Assembly (NCBI RefSeq): GCF_001507595.1
Contig: NZ_LQBQ01000036.1
Coordinates: 153,505 to 217,504 of the forward strand
DNA from: Ruegeria marisrubri
GTDB taxonomy: Bacteria; Pseudomonadota; Alphaproteobacteria; Rhodobacterales; Rhodobacteraceae
Direction of reading: 5' to 3'
Length of the DNA: 64,000 nucleotides
Positions 36,417 through 46,225 of this stretch are shown here, piece by piece. The notes under the pieces were generated by a model. The model saw only the letters and a program-made list of their open reading frames with translations, was not told the DNA's origin and ran no database searches. Every line of letters begins with the position of its first letter. The first letter of the stretch is position 1. The position numbers and the translations under genes were made by a program.

Positions 36417-36556
36417 CAGAGCCGGAAAACTCCAGCTTCTGGCGGTCCAAGGTTGGGGCTCAGAGCAAAGAACCGGAAAAATCCAGCTTCCGGCGGTCCA
36501 AACTTGGGGAGCAGCGCAATCAAAAATCAAACTCTCGTTATGAAAGAGGGGCCAGC

Positions 36557-36567
36557 GGGGGGGGGGG
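36557..36567. repeat. G11 homopolymer upstream of the FkbM-GT gene
   Basis: Eleven consecutive G about 97 bp before the FkbM-glycosyltransferase start and about 21 bp upstream of a TATATT sequence. Long G tracts change length by slippage. Position near a surface-sugar gene makes phase variation possible; assembly error in length is also possible. Confidence 0.6.
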
Positions 36568-36663
36568 AGGTCACAGATCTTGTCAAAATATATTGAAGTG
36601 CCCCAACGAAACTCATAGGAATACGACAACGATACCCAGTATGAGCCCAGAGGGAGATGAAGC

Positions 36664-39408
36664 TTGTCGAATCCAGATTGCCGCGATGAGCAAGTGCATT
36701 CAATCAATTTTGACGGGAAAACATTCCGAATTATCCTTCCGGACTCTTCTACAGATCACATCCAGAAACAAGTTTCAGTATCTCGTGTGCCGTACGAGGC
36801 TGATCTGATCCGAGACATTTTAAAAAGAATTATTCCAAATAGCGTCATCTTTGATGTCGGCGCAAATATTGGAAATCACACATTGGCTTTAGCAGCTCAT
36901 GGCGCAAACGTCACAGCTTTCGAACCCGATGCGAGGTTGGTTTCTTACCTACGAGAATCCATAAATATAAACTCCTTTTCCGGAGATGTATCTATTGTAA
37001 ACGCTGCTGTCGGGGCATCAAAAGGCAAAGGCCACCTCGAGGGCGGCTCACTCGAAAATATTGGCATGCAACACTTTAGTGAAGACAGCCAAGGATCGAT
37101 TAACCTCGTTACTCTCGATGATTTCCGGCCTAAGAAAAGGGTATCGGTCCTGAAAATTGACGTAGAAGGAATGGAACGGCAGGTCTTGGATGGAGCTATT
37201 AGGCTATTACATTCAGACAAGCCATTTGTATATGCTGAGGCTTCCAGCCCCTCTAATCTTGACGAATTAGTCGAATGGGCGCAAGAGTTTGACTACACTC
37301 CGATCAACATATTCAATGAAACCCCAACTATTTGTTTTGCCCCAAAAGAAAACGATTTTTCGAGTGAGTCGGCATATGATCTTTTGCGCGCTTCCTTCGA
37401 GTACTATCAAAAATCTAGATTGCATGAAAAGAAAATTCAGAAACACTTGGAGCAAATCAGGGAACTTGCAAGCGATCAAAGCCTATTGTCAAAAGAAAAG
37501 GAAATAATCGATCTGCAGCTTTCTAACCTGAAAAAGCAAGTGAACATTCTGCAGGCCGAAGTGGCAACGCAAAAGCAAAGATTGGCTTCGAGTGAGGCTC
37601 AAAACAGGAAAATAAAGAAACGAGAAAAGCGAGCTAGAATAGTCGCTTTGACAGCGGGCCTGCCTGTTCTAGCTATTCTTTCTCCAATTATCTTGCCGGC
37701 ATTAATTGTGCATCGATTTAAGAAGGGGAAAAAAGAAAATGCTCTAACGCTGAGCAGGAACGGTGGAAAAAGTTATGATGTAAATGAAGAAGCCATCCTG
37801 GTTTCTATAGTTGTCCCGGTTCACAACGGTGAAGAGTTTATTGCCGAAGCAATAGATTCGGCGCTTCGACAAACGCATGAAAACATAGAAATCATCGTAG
37901 TTGATGACGGCAGCAACGACAGAACGTTGGAAGTCGTGAAAGCTGTTTCAGATGCCGATTCTAGGGTTAAATTGATACCCCTTTTCAAAAACTTCGGGTG
38001 TTACTATGCCCGCAACCGGGGCCTGCTAGCTGCAACGGGAGATTACATCTGTTTTCTTGACGCCGATGATAAAATTCATCCTGAGCGTGTTAGAGAGCAG
38101 TTGAGGGCTGTTTTGAAGGATGAAGTGGCTGTGGCCAGCCAGTGTCAACAAAGAAGATGGAGTAAGGACTTTCAAAAACCTATGGGTGAGTTGAAATATG
38201 GTGAAAATTCATTGTTTTTTCACAGGAGTGTATTCCAAGAAATAGGTTTCTATGACTTTGTAAGATACGCTGGCGATAGCGAATATCGGGAACGTCTTTT
38301 GACTGCTTTTGGGCCTCGTTCTATTAAAAGGGTCGAAAGAGAGCTTTATTTCCTTCGTACGGTGAGTGGATCTTTGACTCTTTCGAGCGGATCCCACGCT
38401 TATTCAACGGATGGGGACACCTTAAAGGATAATCTATCGCCAACACGAACTGCATATCGCGAAAATTTTCGGAAATGGCACTCTGATATTAAACTTTTGA
38501 ATTTGTCACCGCGCATCGAATTTACTCAGCGTACTCGGCCCTTCCCTTTGGGTGAAATTGACCAAAATGCTTCACCATTTTTGGGAGAAAAGTTGGTCGG
38601 GATGCTTGCAACCTTTCCGGAACGACAAGAAATACTTCGACGTACCTTGCCTAGTATGCTGTCTCAGTTAGATGAGCTGCATGTGTACCTGAATAATTAT
38701 GACTATGTTCCCGAGTTTTTGAAAATGGACGGAGTTCACCCGATCTTGGGAAGAGATGCACTAGGTGATTTGCGGGATAATGGAAAATTCTATGAGATTG
38801 AAGAGAAAAGTGGTTACATTTTCACTTTTGATGATGATATATTCTATCCCTCGGACTACGTATCTCGTCTAGTATCCGAAATAGAAACCCTTGATCGCAA
38901 AGCTGTTGTCGGAGTGCATGGTGTTGTGTTTCCTAAGGAAAAGCTACGCTACACTGAAAACCGTACGGTGTTTCATTTTCAAGATGGCGCTGGGCCGTTC
39001 CTGTGCGACCTTCTTGGTACTGGAACGGTTGCCTTTCATTCATCCACCCTTCCAATTGCTTTTGAGGATTTCGGAACCTCTGGCATTTGCGATCTATGGT
39101 TTGCTATCGCCTGCCATAGGCATAATGTTCCACTTGTTTCTATCGCGAGAAATAAAAATTGGCTGATTGAGGCCAAGAAAAATGTTGGGGCAATTCGTCT
39201 TTTCGACGAAGCGAAAGAGCAAGACAGATTTCATACAGAACTATATCACAGTTTTCTTTACCCAATTGTGTCCAGTGAAGGTGCTCGGAGCGCGGCAGCG
39301 AAGAAGCTTTTAAGTCTTTTCGGGCGGAAACTCTTGGATGCATACGGGTTGCGCAATGAGGTGTACCCTGAAAATAACGGTCGCTCCAAAGAGATCCTCC
39401 GCCAATGA
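36664..39408 (+). CDS. FkbM methyltransferase - GT2 - second glycosyltransferase fusion
   Basis: 914 residues from TTG 36664, with GAGGGAGATGAA just upstream. Residues about 50-230 are an FkbM-type SAM methyltransferase (IFDVGANIGNHT; LKIDVEGMERQVLDG). About 255-320 are coiled coil, and 325-352 a hydrophobic segment that may bind the inner membrane. About 379-600 are GT2 (SIVVPVHNGEEF, VVDDGSNDRT, FLDADDK). About 640-890 look like a further glycosyltransferase with a DDD metal motif (YIFTFDDDIFYPSDYV). One chain could add a sugar and O-methylate a surface polysaccharide. The gene is A+T-rich and lies between an IS and a sulfotransferase, all suggesting transferred cargo. Confidence 0.87.
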   Translation: MSNPDCRDEQVHSINFDGKTFRIILPDSSTDHIQKQVSVSRVPYEADLIRDILKRIIPNSVIFDVGANIGNHTLALAAHGANVTAFEPDARLVSYLRESININSFSGDVSIVNAAVGASKGKGHLEGGSLENIGMQHFSEDSQGSINLVTLDDFRPKKRVSVLKIDVEGMERQVLDGAIRLLHSDKPFVYAEASSPSNLDELVEWAQEFDYTPINIFNETPTICFAPKENDFSSESAYDLLRASFEYYQKSRLHEKKIQKHLEQIRELASDQSLLSKEKEIIDLQLSNLKKQVNILQAEVATQKQRLASSEAQNRKIKKREKRARIVALTAGLPVLAILSPIILPALIVHRFKKGKKENALTLSRNGGKSYDVNEEAILVSIVVPVHNGEEFIAEAIDSALRQTHENIEIIVVDDGSNDRTLEVVKAVSDADSRVKLIPLFKNFGCYYARNRGLLAATGDYICFLDADDKIHPERVREQLRAVLKDEVAVASQCQQRRWSKDFQKPMGELKYGENSLFFHRSVFQEIGFYDFVRYAGDSEYRERLLTAFGPRSIKRVERELYFLRTVSGSLTLSSGSHAYSTDGDTLKDNLSPTRTAYRENFRKWHSDIKLLNLSPRIEFTQRTRPFPLGEIDQNASPFLGEKLVGMLATFPERQEILRRTLPSMLSQLDELHVYLNNYDYVPEFLKMDGVHPILGRDALGDLRDNGKFYEIEEKSGYIFTFDDDIFYPSDYVSRLVSEIETLDRKAVVGVHGVVFPKEKLRYTENRTVFHFQDGAGPFLCDLLGTGTVAFHSSTLPIAFEDFGTSGICDLWFAIACHRHNVPLVSIARNKNWLIEAKKNVGAIRLFDEAKEQDRFHTELYHSFLYPIVSSEGARSAAAKKLLSLFGRKLLDAYGLRNEVYPENNGRSKEILRQ

Positions 39409-39813
39409 AATGATTCGCCAGACCTGCCCAGCTTTTGACCTAGTTCACCACGTTAATGGTCCGGTGATCGTGCGATATTTCTGCTTTCATTCTGTTGGTC
39501 CGCAAGTTGGTTTGACGTCAAGATTCTGAACAATGAATGCGGCCGGGAGGAATAGTACAATTTAACGCAAGAACTCCCACGTTACCGACCGGCGTGAGAC
39601 CCTTTTCCCTTGGCACGCTTGGTTTGGCCGCTTGGTCTATGTCCAGGAGCGAAGAGTAGCTTAAATAACGCCAGAAACTGTCCAAACATTGGGGAGTAGC
39701 TGACTCCGCAAGCAATCATGTCTTCAAACAGCACGCCACTTGGGAGATGATGGTGGACATCCCCCATGCGGTGTGTGAATATAGATTGTCATTTCCTAGT
39801 GTGACGCCAATTA
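39409..39813. other. Gene-free stretch between FkbM-GT and sulfotransferase genes
   Basis: 405 bp. No frame looks like a protein family. It may hold decayed insertion-sequence sequence and the promoter of the sulfotransferase gene. Nothing firm is seen. Confidence 0.45.
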
Positions 39814-40713
39814 TTGAGCTGTCTGAACACGAAAATGCTTGCCAATGATTCAACCTTGGGCTCATTGAACCTTCCCAATGGTACTGCCATCCATTTCTAC
39901 GATCTGCCGCAACATAGTCTACCAGACCTGCCGCTATTCACGCTCGCCGATCAGAGAGCTTTTCAACAAAAGCATGGAGCACCCCCGCCGTCCGGCGAAA
40001 TCCTGATTATGAACTCTAGGGGCTCCTGGATCCAAGTTGCGGCGTATGCTCAGTCCTTCGGAATTACAGCGCTCCATGTTTGGCAGCCACCCAGAAACTC
40101 CGAAGTCCTTACCCCTATGCGGCGAGTAGTCCGGTATAATGGCTTGACCTATGTGCCAAATTACAAATGCGGGTACACATCAATAACAGTGATGATGCGC
40201 GACATTTCCGGACTTTCTCTCCGAGAAATTTCGGCTCAAAGCGATCCACGACAAGTTGAAGGCTTCTCCTTTTCTGTCGTGCGCCATCCGATCAACCGAT
40301 TTCGTTCGTTCTATCTTGATAAGTTTTGCCGCGGTTCCGGTCACCACAATCATCGCGACTGGCTTGCAGTTTATCAAGCTCTCCTTTGCGAAGTTACACC
40401 TGCCTCGGTCCTGCAATTTGTCTCCTCGGTCCCGACCGGATTTGAGGACCCCCACTGGCGGTCTATGCGTAGCAACTTGTTCTATGGTGACCGGCCCCTT
40501 GTTGACCGGATATATACAACCTCTGAAATTGAACAGTTGGCGACGGAGATATCTGGCTATCTAGGCCAAAAAGTCGCCATCCCAAGAGCTCTTGCCACCG
40601 AGAGAATTGAAGCACCACAGATACGGGAACAGCTCGCTGCCCTCGCACCGAAAATCATGGAAACATATGCAGAGGATGTTGTACTCGTAGAGGGCTTGGC
40701 AAAAAGCTTCTAA
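39814..40713 (+). CDS. Sulfotransferase-family protein
   Basis: Up to 299 residues from TTG 39814, or 292 from ATG 39835. The PAPS-binding regions are visible: a 5'-phosphosulfate loop variant YVPNYKCGYTSI and the 3'-phosphate motif SVVRHPINRFRSFY. The family moves sulfate from PAPS to sugar hydroxyls. Next to the FkbM-GT gene it probably sulfates a surface polysaccharide (inference). It is the last cargo gene before the right attachment repeat. Confidence 0.82.
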   Translation: MSCLNTKMLANDSTLGSLNLPNGTAIHFYDLPQHSLPDLPLFTLADQRAFQQKHGAPPPSGEILIMNSRGSWIQVAAYAQSFGITALHVWQPPRNSEVLTPMRRVVRYNGLTYVPNYKCGYTSITVMMRDISGLSLREISAQSDPRQVEGFSFSVVRHPINRFRSFYLDKFCRGSGHHNHRDWLAVYQALLCEVTPASVLQFVSSVPTGFEDPHWRSMRSNLFYGDRPLVDRIYTTSEIEQLATEISGYLGQKVAIPRALATERIEAPQIREQLAALAPKIMETYAEDVVLVEGLAKSF

Positions 40714-40916
40714 TGAAACAGGTTTCATAGTGGTGCCGAGATAGGACGATAACCGGCTGGGGATTTGACGTCGTGTATGATTGCGTTTCGGCGTCGAGGT
40801 CATGAAAAAAGTTTTAATTTCCAATAGCTTGAGCGGAATCTCGCCTCAGACTCCATAAAGGTATACAAAAAGGTAAGCAAACCTTTTTAACCAATTGAAA
40901 ATACATTTGGTAACTT

Positions 40917-40965
40917 GATTGAAAATCCTCGTGTCGGTGGTTCGATTCCGCCCCCGGCACCACTA
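40917..40965 (+). repeat. Attachment site, right (copy of tRNA-Phe 3' end)
   Basis: 41 bp identical to 26856-26896, then GCACCACTA-type sequence lacking one G of the acceptor stem. It is not a tRNA by itself, since the 5' half is missing. It ends the first element and, since a second integrase starts 148 bp later, also serves as the left site of the next one. Confidence 0.88.
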
Positions 40966-41112
40966 CAACCTCCGAGGTAGTCTGATAACGTCCGATGTAT
41001 CTGTTATTATTGAGGTTTCGTCTTTTGATTGTCCAGCGTGTTCCGGTTTTGTCCGCCTCCAGCCGAAAAATCTGGGGGTGGAATTAGGGGTTGCAATTTG
41101 CTATCAAACGAC

Positions 41113-42324
41113 ATGCCTCTGACCGATATCGCATTGAAAAACCTACAACCTTCTGAGCGACCGTACAAACGTTCGGATCAATATGGCCTATACATTCTGG
41201 TAAAACCAAACGGATCCAAGCTCTGGCATCTGAAGTATCGCTTCAACAACAAAGAAAAACTGATGTCCTACGGGCCTTACCCCCTGATTTCGTTGAGGGA
41301 AGCCAGGGAGAAGCGTGATAGAGACCGTAAGCTGCTTCTTGAGGGCATCGACCCTTCTACGGTGAAAAAGGAACGGAAACGTGCTGCGGAGGTAGAGGCC
41401 CGCGGTTGTTTCGACGTGCTTGCCGGTGAGCTGCTCGAGAAAAATCGTCTCGAGGGGCGCGCCGAACAAACGGTCAAGAAGAAGGCGTGGCTGCTTGAAA
41501 TAGCCAACAAGGATCTCGCGGGGCGCCCGATCATGGAGATCACGCCGAGCGAAGTTCTTGCTGTTCTCAAGAAGCAGGAGAAGATCGGCAACCTCGAAAC
41601 AGCAAGCAGATTGAGGACAACGATCGGAGAGGTCTTCCGGTATGCCATTGCGAGCGGCATCACCACCAATGATCCCACGATCCCTCTCAAGGGCGCCCTC
41701 GCGCGAAGGCGGGTCCAATCCCGCGCCGCAATAACCGACAAGGAACGGCTTGGAGAACTCATGGCCGCCATCGATGGTTATGGCGGATACAGGGTGGTTG
41801 CGCTCGGCCTCAAACTTCTCGCTATTCTGCACGTCCGTCCCGGGGAACTGAGGCTGGCAAGTTGGAAGGAGTTCGACTTGGATGCTGCCAAATGGAGCAT
41901 TCCTTCGGAGCGCATGAAGATGCGAACTGAACATGTCGCACCGCTTCCCCGCCAAGCCATCGCAGTTCTGGAAGAACTCAAGACGTATTCGCATCCGGAT
42001 GCGCTCGTCCTCCCGTCTCAAAGCCTGAAGATCAAACCTCTGAGCGAGAACACCTTCAACCAGGCCCTCCGCAAGATGGGCTTTGGCAAAGAGGAGATGA
42101 CAGCACATGGGTTCCGAGCAACGTTCTCCACGCTTGCAAACGAAAGTGGTCGTTGGAACCCCGATGCAATCGAACGGGCGTTGGCCCATGTCGAAGGCAA
42201 CGAAGTCCGGCGTGCGTACGCAAGGGGGGCATATTGGGATGAGCGTGTGAAGATGTCCCAGTGGTGGGCTGACGAGTTGGACGAAGTGCAACGGGCTGCA
42301 ATTTCAGTAGCAGAGGCCTCATGA
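41113..42324 (+). CDS. P4-type tyrosine integrase (DUF4102 arm-binding domain)
   Basis: A 403-residue integrase. ATG 41113 gives the typical opening MPLTDIALKNLQPSERPYK of the DUF4102 domain. The frame extends about 84 bp upstream but that part looks non-coding. Catalytic residues: Arg in HVRPGELRLASW, HGFR in MTAHGFRATFST, His in ALAHVEGNEV, and Tyr in RRAYARGAYWDER. It belongs to a second island integrated at the same tRNA-derived site. The recombinase differs entirely from the one at 27002. Confidence 0.93.
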   Translation: MPLTDIALKNLQPSERPYKRSDQYGLYILVKPNGSKLWHLKYRFNNKEKLMSYGPYPLISLREAREKRDRDRKLLLEGIDPSTVKKERKRAAEVEARGCFDVLAGELLEKNRLEGRAEQTVKKKAWLLEIANKDLAGRPIMEITPSEVLAVLKKQEKIGNLETASRLRTTIGEVFRYAIASGITTNDPTIPLKGALARRRVQSRAAITDKERLGELMAAIDGYGGYRVVALGLKLLAILHVRPGELRLASWKEFDLDAAKWSIPSERMKMRTEHVAPLPRQAIAVLEELKTYSHPDALVLPSQSLKIKPLSENTFNQALRKMGFGKEEMTAHGFRATFSTLANESGRWNPDAIERALAHVEGNEVRRAYARGAYWDERVKMSQWWADELDEVQRAAISVAEAS

Positions 42325-42432
42325 TCAAGCGGGATGAGGTGAAATTCGAATTGGACGTAGATGCGACGCGTTGAGCTTCGACCTCTTATTGGACCTGGGA
42401 ATTGGCAGAGCGCCTTCTGGTGTTAGCGCCGA

Positions 42433-43560
42433 TGTAAAACTGACCCGGGGCGCCGGTTGAAAACTGGCCCACCTGTTACCTTGCCCGTCCGGAGGAGAGG
42501 AAGGGCAGATACTGACAGGAGAGATGACCTTGGAGATCAGGATTTTGCACCGACAGGGGAAGAGCATCCGTGTCATCGCGCGGGAGCTGGGGATCAGCCG
42601 GGAGACGGTGCGGAAGTATCTACGCGGGCCGGATCTGGCGCCGAGATACGGGCCGCGGGCGCGGCCATCGAAGCTCGATCCGTTCAAGGGCTACCTGGAG
42701 ATGCGGATCGCCGAGGCGGCACCGCGGCGTCTGCCGGCGACGGTCTACATGCGGGAACTGTGCGGGTTCGGGTATAACGGTGGCATCACGATCCTGAAGG
42801 TATGGCTGGCGGAACAATATCCGCAGGTGGCTGCACCGGAGATCATCCGGTTCGAGACGCCACCGGGGCGGTAGGCCCAGGCGGACTGGACCTCGATCCG
42901 GCGCGGCAGGAACAAGCTCTCGGCCTTTGTCGGCGCTCTCGGGTTCAGACGGCTGTCCTTCGTCTGGTTCGCCGACAACGAGCGGTTCGACACGCTGATC
43001 GAGGCGCACGAGCGTTTCTTCGACGCGATCGGTGGGGTGCCGCAGACGGTGCTCTACAACAACATGAAGACGGTGTTGATCGACCGCGACGCCTATGGCC
43101 CCGGGCGGCACCGGTTCAACGAGGGGTCCCGGGACTTCGCCAAGCATCACGGCTTCAGCCCGCGTATGTGCGCCCCGCATCGGGCTCAAACCAAGGGCAA
43201 GGTCGAGCGGTTCAACCGCTACCTGATGGAAAGCTTCATCTGGCCGCTGGAGAGCCGGCTCAAGGGACAGGGTCTTCTGCTGGATGCCGCGACGGCCAAT
43301 GCCCATGTCGGCGGCTGGCTGCGCGAGGTCGCCAATCCCCGCATCCACGGCGAGACGAAGGAACGCCCGGTCGACCGCTTCGCCCGCGAGCAGGCGCAGC
43401 TGTTGCCGCGTGGCCCGGTCTGGACCGGTATCGCCGCCTCGGTGCCCGCGCCGCTCCATGATGTGCAGGTGCCGCAGCACGACCTGTCGATCTATGACGC
43501 GATCGGGAGGCTGGCATGAGGCCACATGCAACTGTTCGAGATGATGAAGAGAGACGGTGC
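42433..43560 (+). mobile_element. Decayed, right-truncated IS21-type element
   Basis: It starts at a TGTAAAACTGACCC end and contains a broken istA-like gene. No istB ATPase gene follows, so the right part is lost. It lies just after the P4-type integrase. Confidence 0.65.
42524..43519 (+). pseudogene. IS21-family transposase IstA, one nonsense codon
   Basis: Reads as one frame of about 331 residues except for TAG at 42872-42874. The N-terminal helix-turn-helix is SIRVIARELGISRETVRKYL. The stop falls exactly in the family phrase PGRQAQADW, so CAG became TAG. The integrase core continues (MKTVLIDRDAYGPG, HRAQTKGKVERFNRYL). A single base change silenced it. Confidence 0.9.
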
Positions 43561-43611
43561 TGGCTCGCTAGCAAACGTAGCCACACCCACAAGGCTCAGA
43601 CGCCCTACACC

Positions 43612-43649
43612 GCCCCGTCAGCGACCTTAGCGAAGGTCGCTGACGGGGC
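43612..43649. repeat. Strong perfect hairpin, 17-bp stem
   Basis: GCCCCGTCAGCGACCTT, loop AGCG, AAGGTCGCTGACGGGGC. No U tract follows. It lies between the IS21 remnant and IS66, in gene-free DNA (43520-43898). It may be an element end structure or a factor-assisted terminator. Confidence 0.6.
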
Positions 43650-43944
43650 AACATAGCAAAGCTGAGATACGGGAGGGTCGGAACCTATAGATAGGTCCCA
43701 GCCACAACGCTTACAAACGACGTTGACTGCTCCATTGAGAAACTCCCTGAAAATTGTCACTCAGGCTGGAAACTCAAATCACAAACCAAAACAGAAGGTG
43801 GGGCTAAAGCACCGCTTACCCTCAACGGCAGCTTCTACCAACAGCGGACGTTCGGCAAAACCGGGGCAACGACCGGCTCGCGGGACATAGGGTGAATTGT
43901 GACCGTCCGGTGAAGGCGCTCTGGAACGGACGAGGCGTCCCCGG

Positions 43945-45462
43945 TTACGCTGCCTGCGCAGCGTAACTCCAGGGCATCAACTCGTCGAGACGATTGATCT
44001 TGTGATCGGCGATGCGTCCGAGTACCCAAGTCAGCCAGGCTTGCGGATCTACGTCGTTCAGCTTGGCGGTCTCGATCAACGTGAAGGCTATGGCCATGGC
44101 TTTTCCGCCGCCTTCGGAACCGGCAAACATCCAGTTTTTCCTGCCGATGGCCACAGGCTTCATCGCCCGCTCGGCTGAGTTATTGTCCAGTTCCAGTGCC
44201 CCGTTGTCGAGATACGGCCGTGCCTTCGGCATCCTGCCAAGGGCATAGCGGATGGCCTGTGCCAGTGGCGACTTGCCCGAGATCCGGGGTAACTGGGAGT
44301 GCAGCCAGCCTTCAAGGTCGTCGAAGATAGGCTTGGCCTTTGATTGCCGGAGCGTCACCCGCTCGTCAGGTGGTTTGCCGCGTGCCTCTTTCTCCACGGC
44401 GTAGAGGTCGGCGATCCGGCAGATGGCTTCTTCGGCGATGGCCGACCCCTGGGAGGCGAAGACATCCACGAACTTACGCCGGACATGCGCCATGCAGGCC
44501 GTCTCGGAGGCCTTGCCGTCGCCAAACAACCCGTTGAAACCAGAGTATCCGTCGGCATGGACCCAGCCCTTGTAGCCGGAAAGGTGGCTTACCGGATGGG
44601 CACCTTTGCGGTCCACGGTGAACTGATACCAGACGCAGGGCGGCGATTGCCCCGACCAGGGCCGTTCATCTCGGACGTAAGTCCAGACCCGTGCGGTCTT
44701 CGTCTTCTTCTGACCCGGCGCCAGCATCTTCACCGGGGTATCATCGGCGAAAAGGGCTTCGCCCTGCCGGACCATCCGGCCAATGGCATCGGCGAGCGGC
44801 TCCAGCAACGCCGTAGAGCGCCCCACCCAGTCGGCCAGCGTGGAGCGATCCAGATCGACGCCTTCACGGGCGAAGATCTGCGATTGGCGGTATAAGGGAA
44901 GATGGTCCGAGTATTTGGACACGAGGACATGTGCCAGCAGCCCCGGACCGGGACGACCGCGATCAATCGGGCGGGACGGCAGCGGCGATTGAACAATCGC
45001 CTCACAGCAGGAGCAGGCCATGCGCGGACGAACGATCCGGTTCACGACGAACCGACCAGGGACGTACTCCAGTTCTTCCGTCACATCCTCCCCGAGCGTC
45101 TTCAAGGCACCGCCACAGCGGCGGCACTCCTCACCGGGTGACAGGATCTCGTCATGTCGCTCCAGGTGATCGGGCAGCGGCTTGCGGCTGTGCCGGCGCG
45201 CCGGTTTGTCTTCTTCAGCTTCGGTGGCGGGCTTGGATTGCGCCTTGGCTGCCTCGGCAATCTGCTCGTCTTCCTGGAACGTCAGGTTGAGCTGGTCGAG
45301 GCCCTCCGACTTCGAGCCGAACCGGTGCCGGCTGTGGCCCGCAAGCTGGTGCTGAAGTTGCTCCACCTTCAGGGTCAGAGCCTTGACCTCATCGGCTAGA
45401 AGCCGGTTCACGGCCCGCAGTTCGGCGGGATCTTCCGGCGCTATGTCGAGGTCTTTCAGCAT
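43945..45462 (-). CDS. tnpC: IS66 transposase TnpC
   Basis: A 505-residue DDE transposase: N-terminal coiled coil ([18 protein letters not shown]), a zinc-binding segment CRRCGGAL with RMACSCCE, then the catalytic core ([45 protein letters not shown]) and the C-terminal [22 protein letters not shown] box. Complete. Confidence 0.95.
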   Translation of the reverse strand: MLKDLDIAPEDPAELRAVNRLLADEVKALTLKVEQLQHQLAGHSRHRFGSKSEGLDQLNLTFQEDEQIAEAAKAQSKPATEAEEDKPARRHSRKPLPDHLERHDEILSPGEECRRCGGALKTLGEDVTEELEYVPGRFVVNRIVRPRMACSCCEAIVQSPLPSRPIDRGRPGPGLLAHVLVSKYSDHLPLYRQSQIFAREGVDLDRSTLADWVGRSTALLEPLADAIGRMVRQGEALFADDTPVKMLAPGQKKTKTARVWTYVRDERPWSGQSPPCVWYQFTVDRKGAHPVSHLSGYKGWVHADGYSGFNGLFGDGKASETACMAHVRRKFVDVFASQGSAIAEEAICRIADLYAVEKEARGKPPDERVTLRQSKAKPIFDDLEGWLHSQLPRISGKSPLAQAIRYALGRMPKARPYLDNGALELDNNSAERAMKPVAIGRKNWMFAGSEGGGKAMAIAFTLIETAKLNDVDPQAWLTWVLGRIADHKINRLDELMPWSYAAQAA

Positions 45463-45533
45463 CTCCGATCATCTACCGGATGGGGACCTCAGAGTGAATC
45501 CTGAAAACGCTCAAGCACCAGTATTTATTGGAC

Positions 45534-45881
45534 CTATCCTGTCGTCAGAGGCCGCCATGTCTTCTTCGGCATCCGCCAGTCGATCCCCTCCAGCAGCATC
45601 GACAATTGAGCAGGTGTCACGCTGACCTTGCCGTCCTTGGCCGCAGGCCAGACGAACCGGCCCTTTTCCAGGCGCTTCGAGAACAGGCAAGCGCCCTGGG
45701 TGTCCCACCAGATGATCTTCAGCAGGTCTCCACGGCGGCCACGAAAGACGAACAGGTGACCAGAATACGGATCTTCCGCCAGTATCTTCTCGGCATAGGC
45801 CGACAGGCTGTTGAACCTTTTGCGCATGTCCGTGACCCCGGCGGCAATCCAGACCTTCGTGTTTGACGGGACCGGGATCAT
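45534..45881 (-). CDS. tnpB: IS66 accessory protein TnpB
   Basis: 115 residues, [21 protein letters not shown] to the end, with the family phrase [20 protein letters not shown]. It is required with TnpA for IS66 transposition, although its biochemical role is not settled. The start at 45881 overlaps tnpA by 4 bp. Confidence 0.94.
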   Translation of the reverse strand: MIPVPSNTKVWIAAGVTDMRKRFNSLSAYAEKILAEDPYSGHLFVFRGRRGDLLKIIWWDTQGACLFSKRLEKGRFVWPAAKDGKVSVTPAQLSMLLEGIDWRMPKKTWRPLTTG

Positions 45882-46225
45882 ACCGCTTCCAGAGCCCGGA
45901 CAAGATTGGCGATGGCGTTCGGATCTTCGGCATCTGTCACCACCAGGCGATGGCCGTTCCGGGTCATGATCTCGATCCTGGTCACGATAGGCGTCGTGCA
46001 ATGGCCGTCGTCGCGTCCAGCGTCCACGATCTCAACCGGCAACAGAGCCGCTGGATCAGGCGCAGGCCGGAACCGCTCGTCCTTGCACCATCGAAAGATC
46101 ATGTTCGCATTCAGGCCATGACGGCGACCGACACCGGCAACCGTCGCGCCTTCAACCATCGTCTCGGCAACCACCTGACGCTTGAAATCGTGAGGGTAGT
46201 TCCCCCGACCTCTCTTCCTGCCCAT
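45878..46225 (-). CDS. tnpA: IS66 accessory protein TnpA
   Basis: 115 residues with a helix-turn-helix ([20 protein letters not shown]) typical of IS66 OrfA. It is the first gene of the element, reading inward from the right end. Confidence 0.93.
   Translation of the reverse strand: MGRKRGRGNYPHDFKRQVVAETMVEGATVAGVGRRHGLNANMIFRWCKDERFRPAPDPAALLPVEIVDAGRDDGHCTTPIVTRIEIMTRNGHRLVVTDAEDPNAIANLVRALEAV

Larger units (their letters stand above)
35238..36513 (+). mobile_element. IS3-family insertion sequence with a doubled right end
   Basis: The left end TGCCCCCTGAAAACTGGACC (35238) and inverted copies on the right contain the shared CTGGAGTTTTCCG-type segment. The right end is present twice in tandem: one copy ends at 36462, the other, slightly diverged, at 36513. 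No clear 3-bp target duplication is seen, so the outer copy may be a relic of an earlier insertion. Confidence 0.8.
26856..40965 (+). mobile_element. tRNA-Phe-integrated element with tyrosine recombinase and family-B DNA polymerase
   Basis: About 14.1 kb bounded by near-identical 49-50 bp copies of the tRNA-Phe 3' half (26856-26905 and 40917-40965). Contents in order: XerC-like recombinase, small membrane/zinc protein, small cytoplasmic protein, repeat region, PolB, serine recombinase, GT2, IS5, IS3, FkbM-GT fusion and sulfotransferase. A tRNA-derived att pair, a tyrosine recombinase and a self-encoded PolB are the layout of pipolins, though membership in the primer-independent PolB clade is not shown by reading alone. 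The right part is much richer in A+T, so the polysaccharide genes may be later cargo. Confidence 0.7.

Noticed and set aside
39518..39767. Short reverse frames between the FkbM-GT and sulfotransferase genes
   Set aside because: Two overlapping short frames with no start signal and no clear family; possibly decayed transposon DNA but not supportable.
40917..40965. A second tRNA-Phe gene
   Set aside because: Only the 3' half is present and one acceptor-stem G is missing; there is no 5' half, so it is an att repeat.
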